A DNA stretch of 64,000 nt from Siphonodentalium dalli (GCA_032622095.1 CP136061.1:24120991-24184990), one strand, 5' to 3'. Shown: positions 1 through 13,498, counted from the first letter of the stretch. The notes: generated by a model from the letters alone, not told the origin. Translations and numbers: made by a program.

Positions 1-496
1 ACATAACATGATACCTATTGTCGGACTGGGTGTATACATGCAGATACATACTCAAGATAAGTTGTAACTGAGATATCGAATATATCTCGTCAATTAATGA
101 GTTTCCCGTAGAAATCAGAATTAGCCGTAGTAAACAGAGTTACCCGTAGTCAAAAATCGAAAGGTAATGTGCGCTAAAAGGCGAAATAATCACTCTTCGC
201 CTAATTGACGAATGAATAATCATTTCCAAGTGCACCTGGATATTCGGACTGATATATTGGGTTCAGGGACCTGGATAGATGGTATATTTTGCGGCGTCCA
301 CCTTTGAATTTCATACTGCAACTCTCTCCCCCCCCCCCCCATTTTGAACGAGACCCAAATTCCACAGATCATGGATACAGTTGTAGAAATAATACTCCAT
401 CAGTTTGAAACCTGGGAACTTTTTGATGTTGCGGCAGGGACGTTTATAACATTTAAACACAGTGCAGGTAATATATGTCTTAGTTAAAATATATGA
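1..496. other. no gene seen; decayed non-coding DNA
   Basis: No reading frame of note. It holds a short C-tract near 328-341 and a stretch near 405-460 (core GGGAACTTTTTGATGTT) that recurs, diverged, near 30200 and 24070, so part of it is old dispersed repeat. No signal-peptide exon for the downstream lectin could be recognised here. Confidence 0.5.
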
Positions 497-1190
497 TCCT
501 TATCAAATTTGGTACAAGCGATTATTGTGACACAATATATAGAACCATGCATCGACCCGTTGGCAATGATCATGGATTGAATAATATTTAAAATATCACT
601 TTTTCAGGTGTCATGAACTTCTGTAAAGCGGATTTTTATTCAAAAGGGCTGTTCATATATCCATCCTATCATATCTGAAGATCATTATATAGAGGAGCAT
701 TAGTTATTCTTGATTCGTGAAATATAATGATCATTTTCGTATAAAAAGGCAACAACTTGTACATAATTTTATATATTTGAGAATTTTCATGTCATACCTG
801 TTGATCAATGAAAAATTGGGCTGAGATGAGGTCTGGGCCATGGATTCATAACCAAGTAACCAATTCCAATTTATTTATCCCTGTTTGTGTGGACCACATG
901 GCATATTATTATATGTTTTCATTGAGCTGGACTATTTGTGACTGCTTTGTTCTGCATTATAGTGTATGGGGTGTGATGTTATATTATGAATTTAAAAATT
1001 AACGCAACATTATGATACAAATGAAGCATCCCCCAATAGAGCCAATGTAATAAGCTATTTGGTGATTGGAGTGTTTGTGAAATTATTAATTATTCTAGTA
1101 GTTCTTGGTACCAAAAGGGACAAAATAAAATAATATTTTCAACCTGTCAAATGTATTAAAATGTATTGTTATTGACGTCTCCTAATATTT
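497..1190. repeat. dispersed ~700-bp repeat, copy 1
   Basis: This stretch aligns along its whole length, by eye at roughly 80 percent, with 11049-11765. Shared blocks include TTTGGTACAAGCGATTA, GTTGATCAATGAAAAATTGG and GCTATTTGGTGATTGGAG. The second copy sits inside another repeat, so this is a transposed element rather than a local duplication. Neither copy keeps a convincing frame; the short open frames are not conserved between copies. The family is not recognised. It may be a non-autonomous element or the dead end of a retroposon. Confidence 0.8.
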
Positions 1191-1284
1191 GCTCAGATAC
1201 TATATACAATGAAGATGATGATTTGATTTGATTTGAACACATAAACTACATATGATTTGCACCCTTGGGTCAGAATTCCAACTG

Positions 1285-1551
1285 GAACCTGAAACAGCCC
1301 TACATGTAATGGCTGGAAATTCAAACTTGACAGCCCTACATATAACGGCTGTAAATTAAAACCTGACAGCCCTACATGTAATGTTGGAAATTAAAACCTG
1401 ACAGCCCTACATGTAATGGTGGAAATTAAAACCTGACAGCCCTACATGTAATGTTGGAAATTAAAACCTGACAACCCTACATGTAATGTTGGAAATATAT
1501 GTAACATGATAGCCCTATATGAACCCTGACAGTCCTATATGTAATGACTGG
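1285..1551. repeat. 35-bp minisatellite, about 7 copies
   Basis: About seven head-to-tail copies of a 35-bp unit containing ACAGCCCTACATGTAATG and GGAAATTAAAACCTG. The central four copies are nearly identical and the outer ones diverge, as expected when an array decays from its edges. It lies about 200 bp upstream of the first lectin exon, presumably within an upstream intron. Confidence 0.92.
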
Positions 1552-1751
1552 GTAGTTGGCGGCAAGAACGAAAATATTCAACATTTTATCTAAAAACAAT
1601 AAACTGACATGTTAAATACTGGTTTGAAATTTAAACTACCAGCACAATTTCAAATCACTTTTGGTATAACATTTCCAACTGATGTTGTGTCAGATGTATG
1701 TCTACGAATGTTTGTAACATATTTATCATATACATTTTCTGTTTGCTTTAG

Positions 1752-1949
1752 ATTGCCCAGAATCCCTCGGATATTCGAATCATACTCTGGGCGGCCAGGA
1801 ATACTGTCTGAGGTACAGCTCCGCATATGTTACACGTCATATGGCACATGTTGACTGCTTTAATGACGGGGCGCACCTAATTCTTGTCAGAAGTAGACAG
1901 ATCCTCAACGATTTGGCGGGTTTCCTCGCGAAATCTGGCTACACGGGAG
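1752..1949 (+). CDS. C-type lectin domain, N-terminal half (internal exon)
   Basis: This exon encodes the first half of a C-type lectin domain, a fold of secreted or membrane proteins that often bind sugars. Translation in phase 1 gives 66 codons beginning D-C-P and containing the diagnostic run YCLRYSSAYVTRHMAHVDCF followed by NDGAHLILVRS and LNDLAGFL. The C-x-G/A-H-L-x-x-V spacing is typical of the family. A pyrimidine-rich acceptor ending in TTTAG precedes it and the donor is GTAAGAAAG. Both ends are phase 1, which matches the exon at 14014, so the joined protein reads through a glycine codon. The upstream exon, normally a signal peptide, is not seen in the window. The in-frame ATG codons inside the exon are not starts. 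Confidence 0.88.
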
Positions 1950-2236
1950 GTAAGAAAGATATCAGCGACTACTGTTATGAATCTGGAGTACATTTGCGAT
2001 TGGTATCATGATACCAGGATGTGACCTTAAATTACAAAACACAAGAAAGACACTCAACTAAAATAATGAGGGTGTCTAAATTCTACTCATAACAATTAGA
2101 TCCTCACTTCTGGTTAATATGTCCTGCTAATTTGATGAGGTAATCATGTTTGTGTAGAAATGCAATCACTTCTCATCCATGCTCCACATATGAGCAGAAT
2201 CACCCCAATGTGTTTCAGGTTGGCGGTAACAAATAC
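1950..2236 (+). other. start of the 12-kb lectin intron
   Basis: Intron sequence between the GTAAG donor at 1950 and the satellite. No repeat or conserved element stands out. The whole intron runs 1950-14013 and both of its ends give a consistent phase-1 junction. Confidence 0.75.
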
Positions 2237-5200
2237 TATATGTATCCGACATTAGTACTTATACGTGAGAGCTATCGCACATTACACAAATTGTGTGTAT
2301 CCGACATTACTACTAATACGTGAGAGCTATCGCACATTACACAAATTGTGTGTATCCGACATTAGTACTTATACGTGAGAGCTATCACACATGCTATAAG
2401 ATGTGTGTATCCGACATTAGTACTAATACGTGAGAGCTATCGCACATTACACAAAGTGTGTGTATCCGACATTAGTACTTATACGTGAGAGCTATCCCAC
2501 ATGCTATAAGATGTGTGCATCCGACATTAGTACTAATACGTGAGAGCTATCGTACATTACACAAATTATGTGTATCCGACATTAGTACTTATACGTGAGA
2601 GCTATCGCACATTACACAAATTGTGTGTATCCGACATCAGTACTAATACGTGAGAGCTATCGCACATTACACAAAGTGTGTGTATCCGACATTAGTACTT
2701 ATACGTGAGAGCTATCACACATGCTATAAGATGTGTGTATCCGACATTAGCACTAATACGTGAGAGCTATCACACATTACACAAATTGTGTGTATCCGAC
2801 ATAATACTTATACGTGAGAGCTATCGCACATTACACAAATTGTGTGTATTCGACATTAGCACTAATATGTGAGAGCTATCACACATTACACAAATTGTGT
2901 GTATCCGACATTAGTACTAATACGTGAGAGCTATCGTACATTACACAAAGTGTGTGTATCCGACATTAGTACTTATACGTGAGAGCTATCACACATGCTA
3001 TAAGATGTGTGTATCCGATATTTGTACTAATACGTGAGAGCTATCGCACATTACCCAAATTGTGTGTATCCGACATTAGTACTTATACGTGAGAGCTATC
3101 GCACATGCTATAAGATGTGTGTATCCGACATTAGCACTAACACGTGAGAGTTTTCGCACATTACACAAAGTGTGTGTATCCGACATTAGTACTAATACGT
3201 GAGAGCTATCGCACATTACTCAAATTATGTGTATCCGACATTAGTACTTATACGTGAGAGCTATCGCACATTACACAAATTGTGTGTATCCGACATTACT
3301 ACTAATACGTGAGAGCTATCGCACATTACACAAAGTGTGTGTATCCGACATTAGTACTTATACGTGAGAGCTATCACACATGCTATAAGATGTGTGTATC
3401 CGACATTAGTACTAATACGTGAGAGCTATCGCACATTACACAAAGTGTGTGTATCCGATATTAGTACTTATACGTGAGAGCTATCACACATGCTATAAGA
3501 TGTGTGTATCCGACATTAGTACTAATACGTGAGAGCTATCGTACATTACACAAATTATGTGTATCCGACATTAGTACTTATACGTGAGAGCTATCGCACA
3601 TTACACACATTGTGTGTATCCGACATCAGTACTAATACGTGAGAGCTATCGCACATTACACACATTGTGTGTATCCGACATTAGTACTTATACGTGAGAG
3701 CTATCACACATGCTATAAGATGTGTGTATCCGACATTAGCACTAATACGTGAGAGCTATCACACATTACACAAATTGTGTGTATCCGACATAATACTTAT
3801 ACGTGAGAGCTATCGCACATTACACAAATTGTGTGTATCCGACATTAGCACTAATATGTGAGAGCTATCACACATTACACAAATTGTGTGTATCCGACAT
3901 TAGTACTAATACGTGAGAGCTATCGCACATTACACAAGTTGTGTGTATCCGACATTTGTACTAATACGTGAGAGTTATCGCACATTACACAAAGTGTGTG
4001 TATCCGACATTAGTACATATACGTGAGAGCTATCGCACATTACACACATTGTGTGTATCCGACATCAGTACTAATACGTGAGAGCTATCGCACATTACAC
4101 ACATTGTGTGTATCCGACATTAGTACTTATACGTGAGAGCTATCACACATGCTATAAGATGTGTGTATCCGACATTAGCACTAATACGTGAGAGCTATCA
4201 CACATTACACAAATTGTGTGTATCCGACATAATACTTATACGTGAGAGCTATCGCACATTACACAAATTGTGTGTATCCGACATTAGCACTAATATGTGA
4301 GAGCTATCACACATTACACAAATTGTGTGTATCCGACATTAGTACTAATACGTGAGAGCTATCGCACATTACACAAGTTGTGTGTATCCGACATTTGTAC
4401 TAATACGTGAGAGTTATCGCACATTACACAAAGTGTGTGTATCCGACATTAGTACATATACGTGAGAGCTATCACACATGCTATAAAATGTGTGTATCCG
4501 ATATTTGTACTAATCCGTGAGAGCTATCGCACATTACACAAATTGTGTGTGTCCGACATTAGTACTTATACGTGAGAGCTATCGCACATGCTATAAGATG
4601 TGTGTATCCGACATTAGCACTAACACGTGAGAGTTTTCGCACATTACACAAAGTGTGTGTATCCGACATTAGTACTAATACGTGAGAGCTATCGCACATT
4701 ACTCAAATTGTGTGTATCCGACATTAGTACTTATACATGAGAGCTATCGCACATTACACAAATTGTGTGTATCCGACATTAGCACTAATACGTGAGAGCT
4801 ATCGCACATTACTCAAATTGTGTGTATCCGACATTAGTACTTATACGTGAGAGCTATCACACATGCTAAAATATGTGTGTATCCGACATTAGCAATAATA
4901 CGTGAGAGCTATCACACATTACACAAATTGTGTGTATCCGTCATAATACTTATACGTGAGAGCTATCGCACATTACACAAATTGTGTGTATCCGACATTA
5001 GCACTAATATGTGAGAGCTATCGCACATTGCCCAAATTGTGTGTATCCGACATTAGTACTTATACATGAGAGCTATCCCACATGCTATAAGATGTGTGTA
5101 TCCGACATTAGTACTTATACGTGAGAGCTATCGCACATTACACAAATTGTGTGTATCCGACATTAGTACTTATACGTGAGAGCTATCGCACATGCTATAA

Positions 5201-8200
5201 GATGTGTGTATCCGACATTAGCACTAACACGTGAGAGTTTTCGCACATTACACAAAGTGTGTGTATCCGACATTAGTACTAATACGTGAGAGCTATCGCA
5301 CATTACTCAAATTGTGTGTATCCGACATTAGTACTTATACATGAGAGCTATCGCACATTACACAAATTGTGTGTATCCGACATTAGCACTAATACGTGAG
5401 AGCTATCGCACATTACTCAAATTGTGTGTATCCGACATTAGTACTTATACGTGAGAGCTATCACACATGCTAAAATATGTGTGTATCCGACATTAGCAAT
5501 ACTACGTGAGAGCTATCACACATTACACAAATTGTGTGCATCCGACATAATACTTATACGTGAGAGATATCGCACATTACACAAATTGTGTGTGTCCGAC
5601 ATTAGCACTAATATGTGAGAGCTATCGCACATTGCACAAATTGTGTGTATCCGACATTAGTACTTATACATGAGAGCTATCCCACATGCTATAAGATGTG
5701 TGTATCCGACATTAGCACTAACACGTGAGAGTTTTCGCACATTACACAAAGTGTGTGTATCCGACATTAGTACTAATACGTGAGAGCTATCGCACATTTC
5801 TCACATTGTGTGTATCCGACATTAGTACTTATACATGAGAGCTATCGCACATTACACAAATTGTGTGTATCCGACATTACTACTAATACGTGAGAGCTAT
5901 CGCACATTACACAAATTGTGTGAATCCGACATTAGTACTTATACATGAGAGCTATCCCACATGCTATAAGATGTGTGTATCCGACATTAGTACTTATACG
6001 TGAGAGCTATCGCACATTACACAAATTGTGTGTATCCGACATTAGTACGTATACGTGAGAGCTATCGCACATTACACAAACTGTGTGTATCCGACAATAG
6101 TACTAATACGTGAGAGCTATCGCACATTACACAAATTGTGTGTATCCGACATTAGTACTTATACGTGAGAGCTATCGCACATTACACAAATTGTGTGTAT
6201 CCTACATTAGTACTAATACGTGAGAGCTATCGCACATTACACAAACTGTGTGTATCCGACATTAGTACTTATACGCGAGAGATATCGCACATTACACAAA
6301 TTGTGTGTATGCGACATTTGTACTAATACGCGAGAGGTATCGCACATTACACAATTTGTGTGTATCCGACATTAGTACTTATACGTGAGAGCTATCACAC
6401 ATGCTATAAGATGTGTGTATCCGACATTAGTACTAATACGTGAGAGCTATCGCACATTACACAAATTGTGTGTATCCGACAATAGTACTTATACGTGAGA
6501 GCTTATCGCACATTACACACAGTGTGTGTATTCGACATTAGTACTTATACGTGAGAGCTATCACACATGCTGTAAGTTGTGTGTATCCAACATTAGCACT
6601 AATACGTGAGAGCTATCGCACATTACACAAAGTGTGTGTATCCGATATTAGTACTTATACGTGAGAGCTATCGCACATTACACAAATTGTGTGTATCCGA
6701 CATTACTACTAATACGTGAGAGCTATCGCACATTACACAAAGTGTGTGTATCCGACATTAGTACTTATACGTGAGAGCTATCACACATGCTATAAGATGT
6801 GTGTATCCGACATTAGTACTAATACGTGAGAGCTATCGCACATTACACAAAGTGTGTGTATCCGATATTAGTACTTATACGTGAGAGCTATCACACATGC
6901 TATAAGATGTGTGTATCCGACATTAGTACTAATACGTGAGAGCTATCGTACATTACACAAATTATGTGTATCCGACATTAGTACTTATACGTGAGAGCTA
7001 TCGCACATTACACACATTGTGTGTATCCGACATCAGTACTAATACGTGAGAGCTATCGCACATTACACACATTGTGTGTATCCGACATTAGTACTTATAC
7101 GTGAGAGCTATCACACATGCTATAAGATGTGTGTATCCGACATTAGCACTAATACGTGAGAGCTATCACACATTACACAAATTGTGTGTATCCGACATAA
7201 TACTTATACGTGAGAGCTATCGCACATTACACAAATTGTGTGTATCCGACATTAGCACTAATATGTGAGAGCTATCACACATTACACAAATTGTGTGTAT
7301 CCGACATTAGTACTAATACGTGAGAGCTATCGCACATTACACAAGTTGTGTGTATCCGACATTTGTACTAATACGTGAGAGTTATCGCACATTACACAAA
7401 GTGTGTGTATCCGACATTAGTACATATACGTGAGAGCTATCGCACATTACACACATTGTGTGTATCCGACATCAGTACTAATACGTGAGAGCTATCGCAC
7501 ATTACACACATTGTGTGTATCCGACATTAGTACTTATACGTGAGAGCTATCACACATGCTATAAGATGTGTGTATCCGACATTAGCACTAATACGTGAGA
7601 GCTATCACACATTACACAAATTGTGTGTATCCGACATAATACTTATACGTGAGAGCTATCGCACATTACACAAATTGTGTGTATCCGACATTAGCACTAA
7701 TATGTGAGAGCTATCACACATTACACAAATTGTGTGTATCCGACATTAGTACTAATACGTGAGAGCTATCGCACATTACACAAGTTGTGTGTATCCGACA
7801 TTTGTACTAATACGTGAGAGTTATCGCACATTACACAAAGTGTGTGTATCCGACATTAGTACATATACGTGAGAGCTATCACACATGCTATAAAATGTGT
7901 GTATCCGATATTTGTACTAATCCGTGAGAGCTATCGCACATTACACAAATTGTGTGTGTCCGACATTAGTACTTATACGTGAGAGCTATCGCACATGCTA
8001 TAAGATGTGTGTATCCGACATTAGCACTAACACGTGAGAGTTTTCGCACATTACACAAAGTGTGTGTATCCGACATTAGTACTAATACGTGAGAGCTATC
8101 GCACATTACTCAAATTGTGTGTATCCGACATTAGTACTTATACATGAGAGCTATCGCACATTACACAAATTGTGTGTATCCGACATTAGCACTAATACGT

Positions 8201-10215
8201 GAGAGCTATCGCACATTACTCAAATTGTGTGTATCCGACATTAGTACTTATACGTGAGAGCTATCACACATGCTAAAATATGTGTGTATCCGACATTAGC
8301 AATAATACGTGAGAGCTATCACACATTACACAAATTGTGTGTATCCGTCATAATACTTATACGTGAGAGCTATCGCACATTACACAAATTGTGTGTATCC
8401 GACATTAGCACTAATATGTGAGAGCTATCGCACATTGCCCAAATTGTGTGTATCCGACATTAGTACTTATACATGAGAGCTATCCCACATGCTATAAGAT
8501 GTGTGTATCCGACATTAGTACTTATACGTGAGAGCTATCGCACATTACACAAATTGTGTGTATCCGACATTAGTACTTATACGTGAGAGCTATCGCACAT
8601 GCTATAAGATGTGTGTATCCGACATTAGCACTAACACGTGAGAGTTTTCGCACATTACACAAAGTGTGTGTATCCGACATTAGTACTAATACGTGAGAGC
8701 TATCGCACATTACTCAAATTGTGTGTATCCGACATTAGTACTTATACATGAGAGCTATCGCACATTACACAAATTGTGTGTATCCGACATTAGCACTAAT
8801 ACGTGAGAGCTATCGCACATTACTCAAATTGTGTGTATCCGACATTAGTACTTATACGTGAGAGCTATCACACATGCTAAAATATGTGTGTATCCGACAT
8901 TAGCAATACTACGTGAGAGCTATCACACATTACACAAATTGTGTGCATCCGACATAATACTTATACGTGAGAGATATCGCACATTACACAAATTGTGTGT
9001 GTCCGACATTAGCACTAATATGTGAGAGCTATCGCACATTGCACAAATTGTGTGTATCCGACATTAGTACTTATACATGAGAGCTATCCCACATGCTATA
9101 AGATGTGTGTATCCGACATTAGCACTAACACGTGAGAGTTTTCGCACATTACACAAAGTGTGTGTATCCGACATTAGTACTAATACGTGAGAGCTATCGC
9201 ACATTTCTCACATTGTGTGTATCCGACATTAGTACTTATACATGAGAGCTATCGCACATTACACAAATTGTGTGTATCCGACATTACTACTAATACGTGA
9301 GAGCTATCGCACATTACACAAATTGTGTGAATCCGACATTAGTACTTATACATGAGAGCTATCCCACATGCTATAAGATGTGTGTATCCGACATTAGTAC
9401 TTATACGTGAGAGCTATCGCACATTACACAAATTGTGTGTATCCGACATTAGTACGTATACGTGAGAGCTATCGCACATTACACAAACTGTGTGTATCCG
9501 ACAATAGTACTAATACGTGAGAGCTATCGCACATTACACAAATTGTGTGTATCCGACATTAGTACTTATACGTGAGAGCTATCGCACATTACACAAATTG
9601 TGTGTATCCTACATTAGTACTAATACGTGAGAGCTATCGCACATTACACAAACTGTGTGTATCCGACATTAGTACTTATACGCGAGAGATATCGCACATT
9701 ACACAAATTGTGTGTATGCGACATTTGTACTAATACGCGAGAGGTATCGCACATTACACAATTTGTGTGTATCCGACATTAGTACTTATACGTGAGAGCT
9801 ATCACACATGCTATAAGATGTGTGTATCCGACATTAGTACTAATACGTGAGAGCTATCGCACATTACACAAATTGTGTGTATCCGACAATAGTACTTATA
9901 CGTGAGAGCTTATCGCACATTACACACAGTGTGTGTATTCGACATTAGTACTTATACGTGAGAGCTATCACACATGCTGTAAGTTGTGTGTATCCAACAT
10001 TAGCACTAATACGTGAGAGCTATCGCACATTACACAAAGTGTGTGTATCCGATATTAGTACTTATACGTGAGAGCTATCGCACATTACACAAATTGTGTG
10101 TATCCGACATTAGCACTAATATGTGAGAGATATCACACATTACACAAATTGTGCGTAACCGACATTAGTACTTATACGTGAGAGTTATCACACATAAGAT
10201 GTGTGTATCTGACAT
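2237..10215. repeat. ~8-kb satellite array, ~55-bp monomers
   Basis: Roughly 145 head-to-tail copies of a 55-bp unit (some 54) built on TGTGTATCCGACATTAGTAC and TACGTGAGAGCTATCGCACA. Two variable positions define the structure. TACTTATAC and TACTAATAC mostly alternate from unit to unit, giving a ~110-bp dimer. The segment after CACAT is either TACACAAATTG or GCTATAAGATG. Both versions keep an inverted repeat with the following TGTGT. Blocks of about eight units repeat at 439 bp (for example 3601 and 4040), and a 3407-bp block is present twice. The array lies inside the lectin intron and carries no useful frame. Confidence 0.97.
3241..10111. repeat. 3407-bp tandem duplication inside the satellite
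   Basis: Positions 3241-6704 match 6648-10111 at a constant offset of 3407 bp. The offset was checked at several rare variants: a CCGATATT unit near 3451/6858, a TAATCCGTGAG unit near 4512/7919, a GCTAAAATATG unit near 5468/8875, and the extra base in GAGCTTATCGC near 6500/9907. No difference was found at the points checked. Before 3241 and after 6704 the match breaks down. The two halves are therefore far more alike than neighbouring monomers, meaning either a very recent duplication or an assembly duplication. Confidence 0.9.
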
Positions 10216-10890
10216 TAGCAATATCTACGTCTTTTCTTCATCGTCGGGAGGGATTTTTAAGATCTCGATCCAAATGAGCGACTGATATCAAACCAATTAT
10301 TTCATATAAAGATCCTGCGATATCAATTTGTGGTTTTCTATTTAAAATAATGATTTGATCGATGATGGAGTTGTTAAAATTTGCAGGACGGTGTGTATGT
10401 TATCGAAATTGCCAAAAACATGTATTTACACACTCGTGTAAATGTGTATTTACTCAATTCTTGAATAGCTTATAACCCTGTAACAGTTTAATGATATCGT
10501 AACCACATGCACATCACGATATTTATGTTATTACCGTCGGATAGAGGTCTGATTAAAGTTGTCATTTAACCCAGCGATATTGAATGTGAAACCATTAGGT
10601 AACAACCTATTTGCAATTTCTTTTTGATATTATAGATAACATAGACGCATATAGCTGAACGTTTGACTAAAAAGATGGTTTAATTCCAAATAGACAGGTT
10701 TACATACTAATCAGGTATAGCGTTGGATATATTATAAATACTATCTGATTCCTGCATGAACATGTACCATAGCTTATCTCAGCTTGATGATGTTAGAAGA
10801 TTTATAGTTGATTAATTATGTATGTTTTGCTGCTGAGACAGCCATGTTAACTGAGGATGTTCATTGACCAAGTTATTGGACGGATGTTAT
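10216..10890. other. lectin intron, no feature seen
   Basis: AT-rich intron sequence after the satellite edge. No frame, hairpin or repeat relation to the rest of the window was noticed. Confidence 0.5.
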
Positions 10891-10892
10891 AT

Positions 10893-12050
10893 ATAAAATC
10901 TAATATCCCAACATAATGAGATTAAGATCTTGTATATCACATGAACAAAATATAGCTTTATGGCTTTTTAACAAATAAAAATCAGACGCACGTTTTGCCA
11001 AAATGTCCTTGTATTTCAACATGGATTTTCTCAAAATCTGTCAGGAATTTCTTATTCAAATTTGGTACAAGCGATTAATGTGACACAATATTAAAAGAAC
11101 CATTAAAGAACCATCGATACATTTACTTTTATGGCATGAACAATATTTAAAATTTCACAGTTTTCAGGTACCAAGTACTTCTGTAAAATAGAATTTAAAA
11201 ATAAAGTGCAGTTCATATATCCATAATATCATATCTGAAGATCATGAGATGAGACTTAATTATTCTTTATTTGTGAAATATAATGATTATTTTCATTTCG
11301 AAAGGCAACTACCCACAAATAATGTTCTATATTTGAGAATGTTCATGTCATGCCTGTTGATCAATGAAAAATTGGGCTGAGATTAGTTGTGGGTCATGTG
11401 TTCATAACCAAGTTAAGCTGACCACAACACCTCTTAACAGTGTGGCCTAAATCCAGTTGATTGATCCCTTTTTGAGTGGACCACACTGCATTTCAACATT
11501 TTTTTTCATTGGGCTGGAATATTTGTGACTGCTTTTATAGGGGGTATGCTACTATATTATGCAATTAAAAAAATCTATCTCAAAATTGTGATACAAATGA
11601 AGCCTCTTCTCAATGGAGCCAAGACAATAAGCTATTTGGTGATTGGAGTATTGTGTAAAATTATTAATTATTCTAGCAGTACTTGATACTGAAGGGGACA
11701 ACAAATAAAATAATAATTTCAAATGTATTAAAATCCATTGTTTTTGTCATCTCTTAATAATTAAAAGAAGTTGCAAAATGCATATATTTACACCGTTGGC
11801 TGAGACGCCCCACACAGAGTATTGCGCGCTCTGGTTGGCGACGGAATATATAGTCCCCCAATTTTCCTCTTTGTGTTTGTGTCTATATTTGTTAGTCGAA
11901 ATAAATAGTATTAATCCGCCGAAATCAATGTAAATTGCGTTGGCGCAATGCCAAGTTATTCCGGGAAGCACGCGCCTATGCATCACTAGTGAGAGATAAG
12001 GAAATATGTAATGGCTTTTTAAATGATATACTAGGGATTTCGGTGGCAAG
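10893..12050. mobile_element. palindrome-headed element, copy 3, split by an insertion
   Basis: Positions 10893-10985 match the stretch after the terminal palindrome of the elements at 19550 and 20071 (ATATCCCAACAT, TTGTATATCACATGAA, CTTTTTAACAAAT). Positions 11763-12050 match their continuation (GTTGGCTGAGACG, CAGTATTGCGCGCTCT, AATATATAGTCCCCCAA). The 780 bp in between belong to another repeat family, so this copy was interrupted by a later insertion. The element encodes nothing recognisable and is best seen as non-autonomous. Confidence 0.75.
10986..11762. repeat. dispersed ~700-bp repeat, copy 2 (nested)
   Basis: Second copy of the repeat at 497-1190, in the same orientation. It interrupts the element at 10893-12050, which gives fairly sharp limits for the inserted unit of about 10986-11762. 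Relative to copy 1 it carries an extra block of about 50 bp near 11420-11470. Confidence 0.75.
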
Positions 12051-12079
12051 CCGTTTTCACATTTTATATTTATTTAGAC

Positions 12080-12703
12080 TTAAAGGGGTACTGTACACAG
12101 AGATAGGCGATTTTTTTATTTACTCCCATTGAAATAACTTTCATGTTAGATTGTGTTCGTGTTATATGAGTTTTGTATAAACCTAATTTAGCGAAGAAAA
12201 TATTGATCTTGAAAACAAAAATATTACGATTTCAAACTACACGCCATGCTTTGACCTTCACGCAGGTCGCAGGAAGAACCGGAAGTTCATTGCTCACAGT
12301 TTCGATTGATGCCTTCAATCTCTTCCATCGAACAATCTCACTCCCTATAACAATACTTGACGCTTTCTCCTTTTTCCGAATCGGTTATAACTGGCCTTCC
12401 TTTTGCAGGTAACATGTTTTGTTTGCAACTCAATAATGTTCGCGAACGGCCGTCGATAAAAGACACGCAACAGATGCGATTTCAAGAACGGTAACTCGTA
12501 ATGGCACAATTCTCCATTTTATGACTCCATCCATAAATTATTTTATATTAAATAATTCAATGTTACTTTTACGATAGCCTGTTAACCGGAACTTTTTCAG
12601 TAGACATCGTCGACTCGAATTAGTTATTTTATAATATAATATTCATATTAGATCGCTATTGTCACCGGGAATTTATTGAAATTGGGGTACAGCACCCCTC
12701 TAA
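12080..12703. mobile_element. MITE-like element with terminal inverted repeats
   Basis: The left end TTAAAGGGGTACTGTACA and the right end GGGGTACAGCACCCCT form an inverted repeat bounding about 620 bp. The MITE at 32057-32409 begins almost identically, so both belong to one TIR family. There is no transposase. The interior has a weak open frame at 12173-12412, probably chance. Confidence 0.7.
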
Positions 12704-12925
12704 GTACAAATAATTGTAAATAATTACACATAAGTTCAAATCAGTTGCACTTAAGTACAAATGAATTGCAATTAAGTGCAAATCAAATCACTTATTGCAC
12801 TTACGTGCAAATCATTTAGACTTAAGTGAAAATAATTACACTTAAGTACAAGTATGTGTACTTAAGAACAATTAATTTTACTTAAGTACAAATAGTGATT
12901 TGATTTGTACTTAAGTCCAGTCAAT
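12704..12925. repeat. cluster of CACTTAAGT(G) palindromes
   Basis: About eight copies or near copies of the 10-bp palindrome CACTTAAGTG or its half variants, spaced about 20-30 bp, often followed by CAAAT. Similar groups lie at 13499-13614 and 13826-13888. They could be subterminal repeats of a DNA transposon. The half site AAGTG is also the known core bound by NK2-class homeodomain proteins; any regulatory role is inference. Confidence 0.75.
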
Positions 12926-13498
12926 CTTTTCTACTGAGACTACTTTTGATCGACGCATAGGCGGAGTGAAAAAAACACTCTAGCTCGGCCATGGATCCAT
13001 GCAGGCCCATATAGGTGGGAAATGGACGCATGCCAGTATGGGCAGGCAATGGACCAGGGTGGGTGTATGTCGTGAATATTTAGATTGGCTTGGGGACACT
13101 TTGTTTGATCTAAATCGGTCAAAGGACCGAGAAATGGTATGAGTGCATGCTCTATTTGGACCCCTCTTAACGGCGGTCATTTTGGATTGGGGTGAGTGTG
13201 TGGAAAGAGTGCCATGGGGACCAACCTACAACACCCTTTGCTTGACCTAGACATAAAGATTTTCAAATAAGGAACAAGGAATGGAAGTCGGATGGTCATG
13301 GACCCATATGGATACCAATAGGCCTACACGTAATAAATAGGAGATTGGCTCCGACTCCTAAAGGTAGGTCATGGGTTCTCAGTCTTAAATAGATAGGCTA
13401 TGCCTCTGTGAATTGGGAAAGGACCATGTATGCCTATGTATTGACATAACTATATATACATTTATGGCATGGATGGGTAGGACAGACATTCATCTACA
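12926..13498. other. sequence between CACTTAAGTG clusters
   Basis: No gene. The two short minus-strand frames here are overlapping shadows with no family signature. If the CTTAAGT clusters are subterminal repeats, this is the body of a non-autonomous element. Confidence 0.45.

Noticed and set aside
2237..10215. CRISPR-like regular repeats
   Set aside because: The units abut without unique spacers, and the sequence is eukaryotic; it is a satellite.
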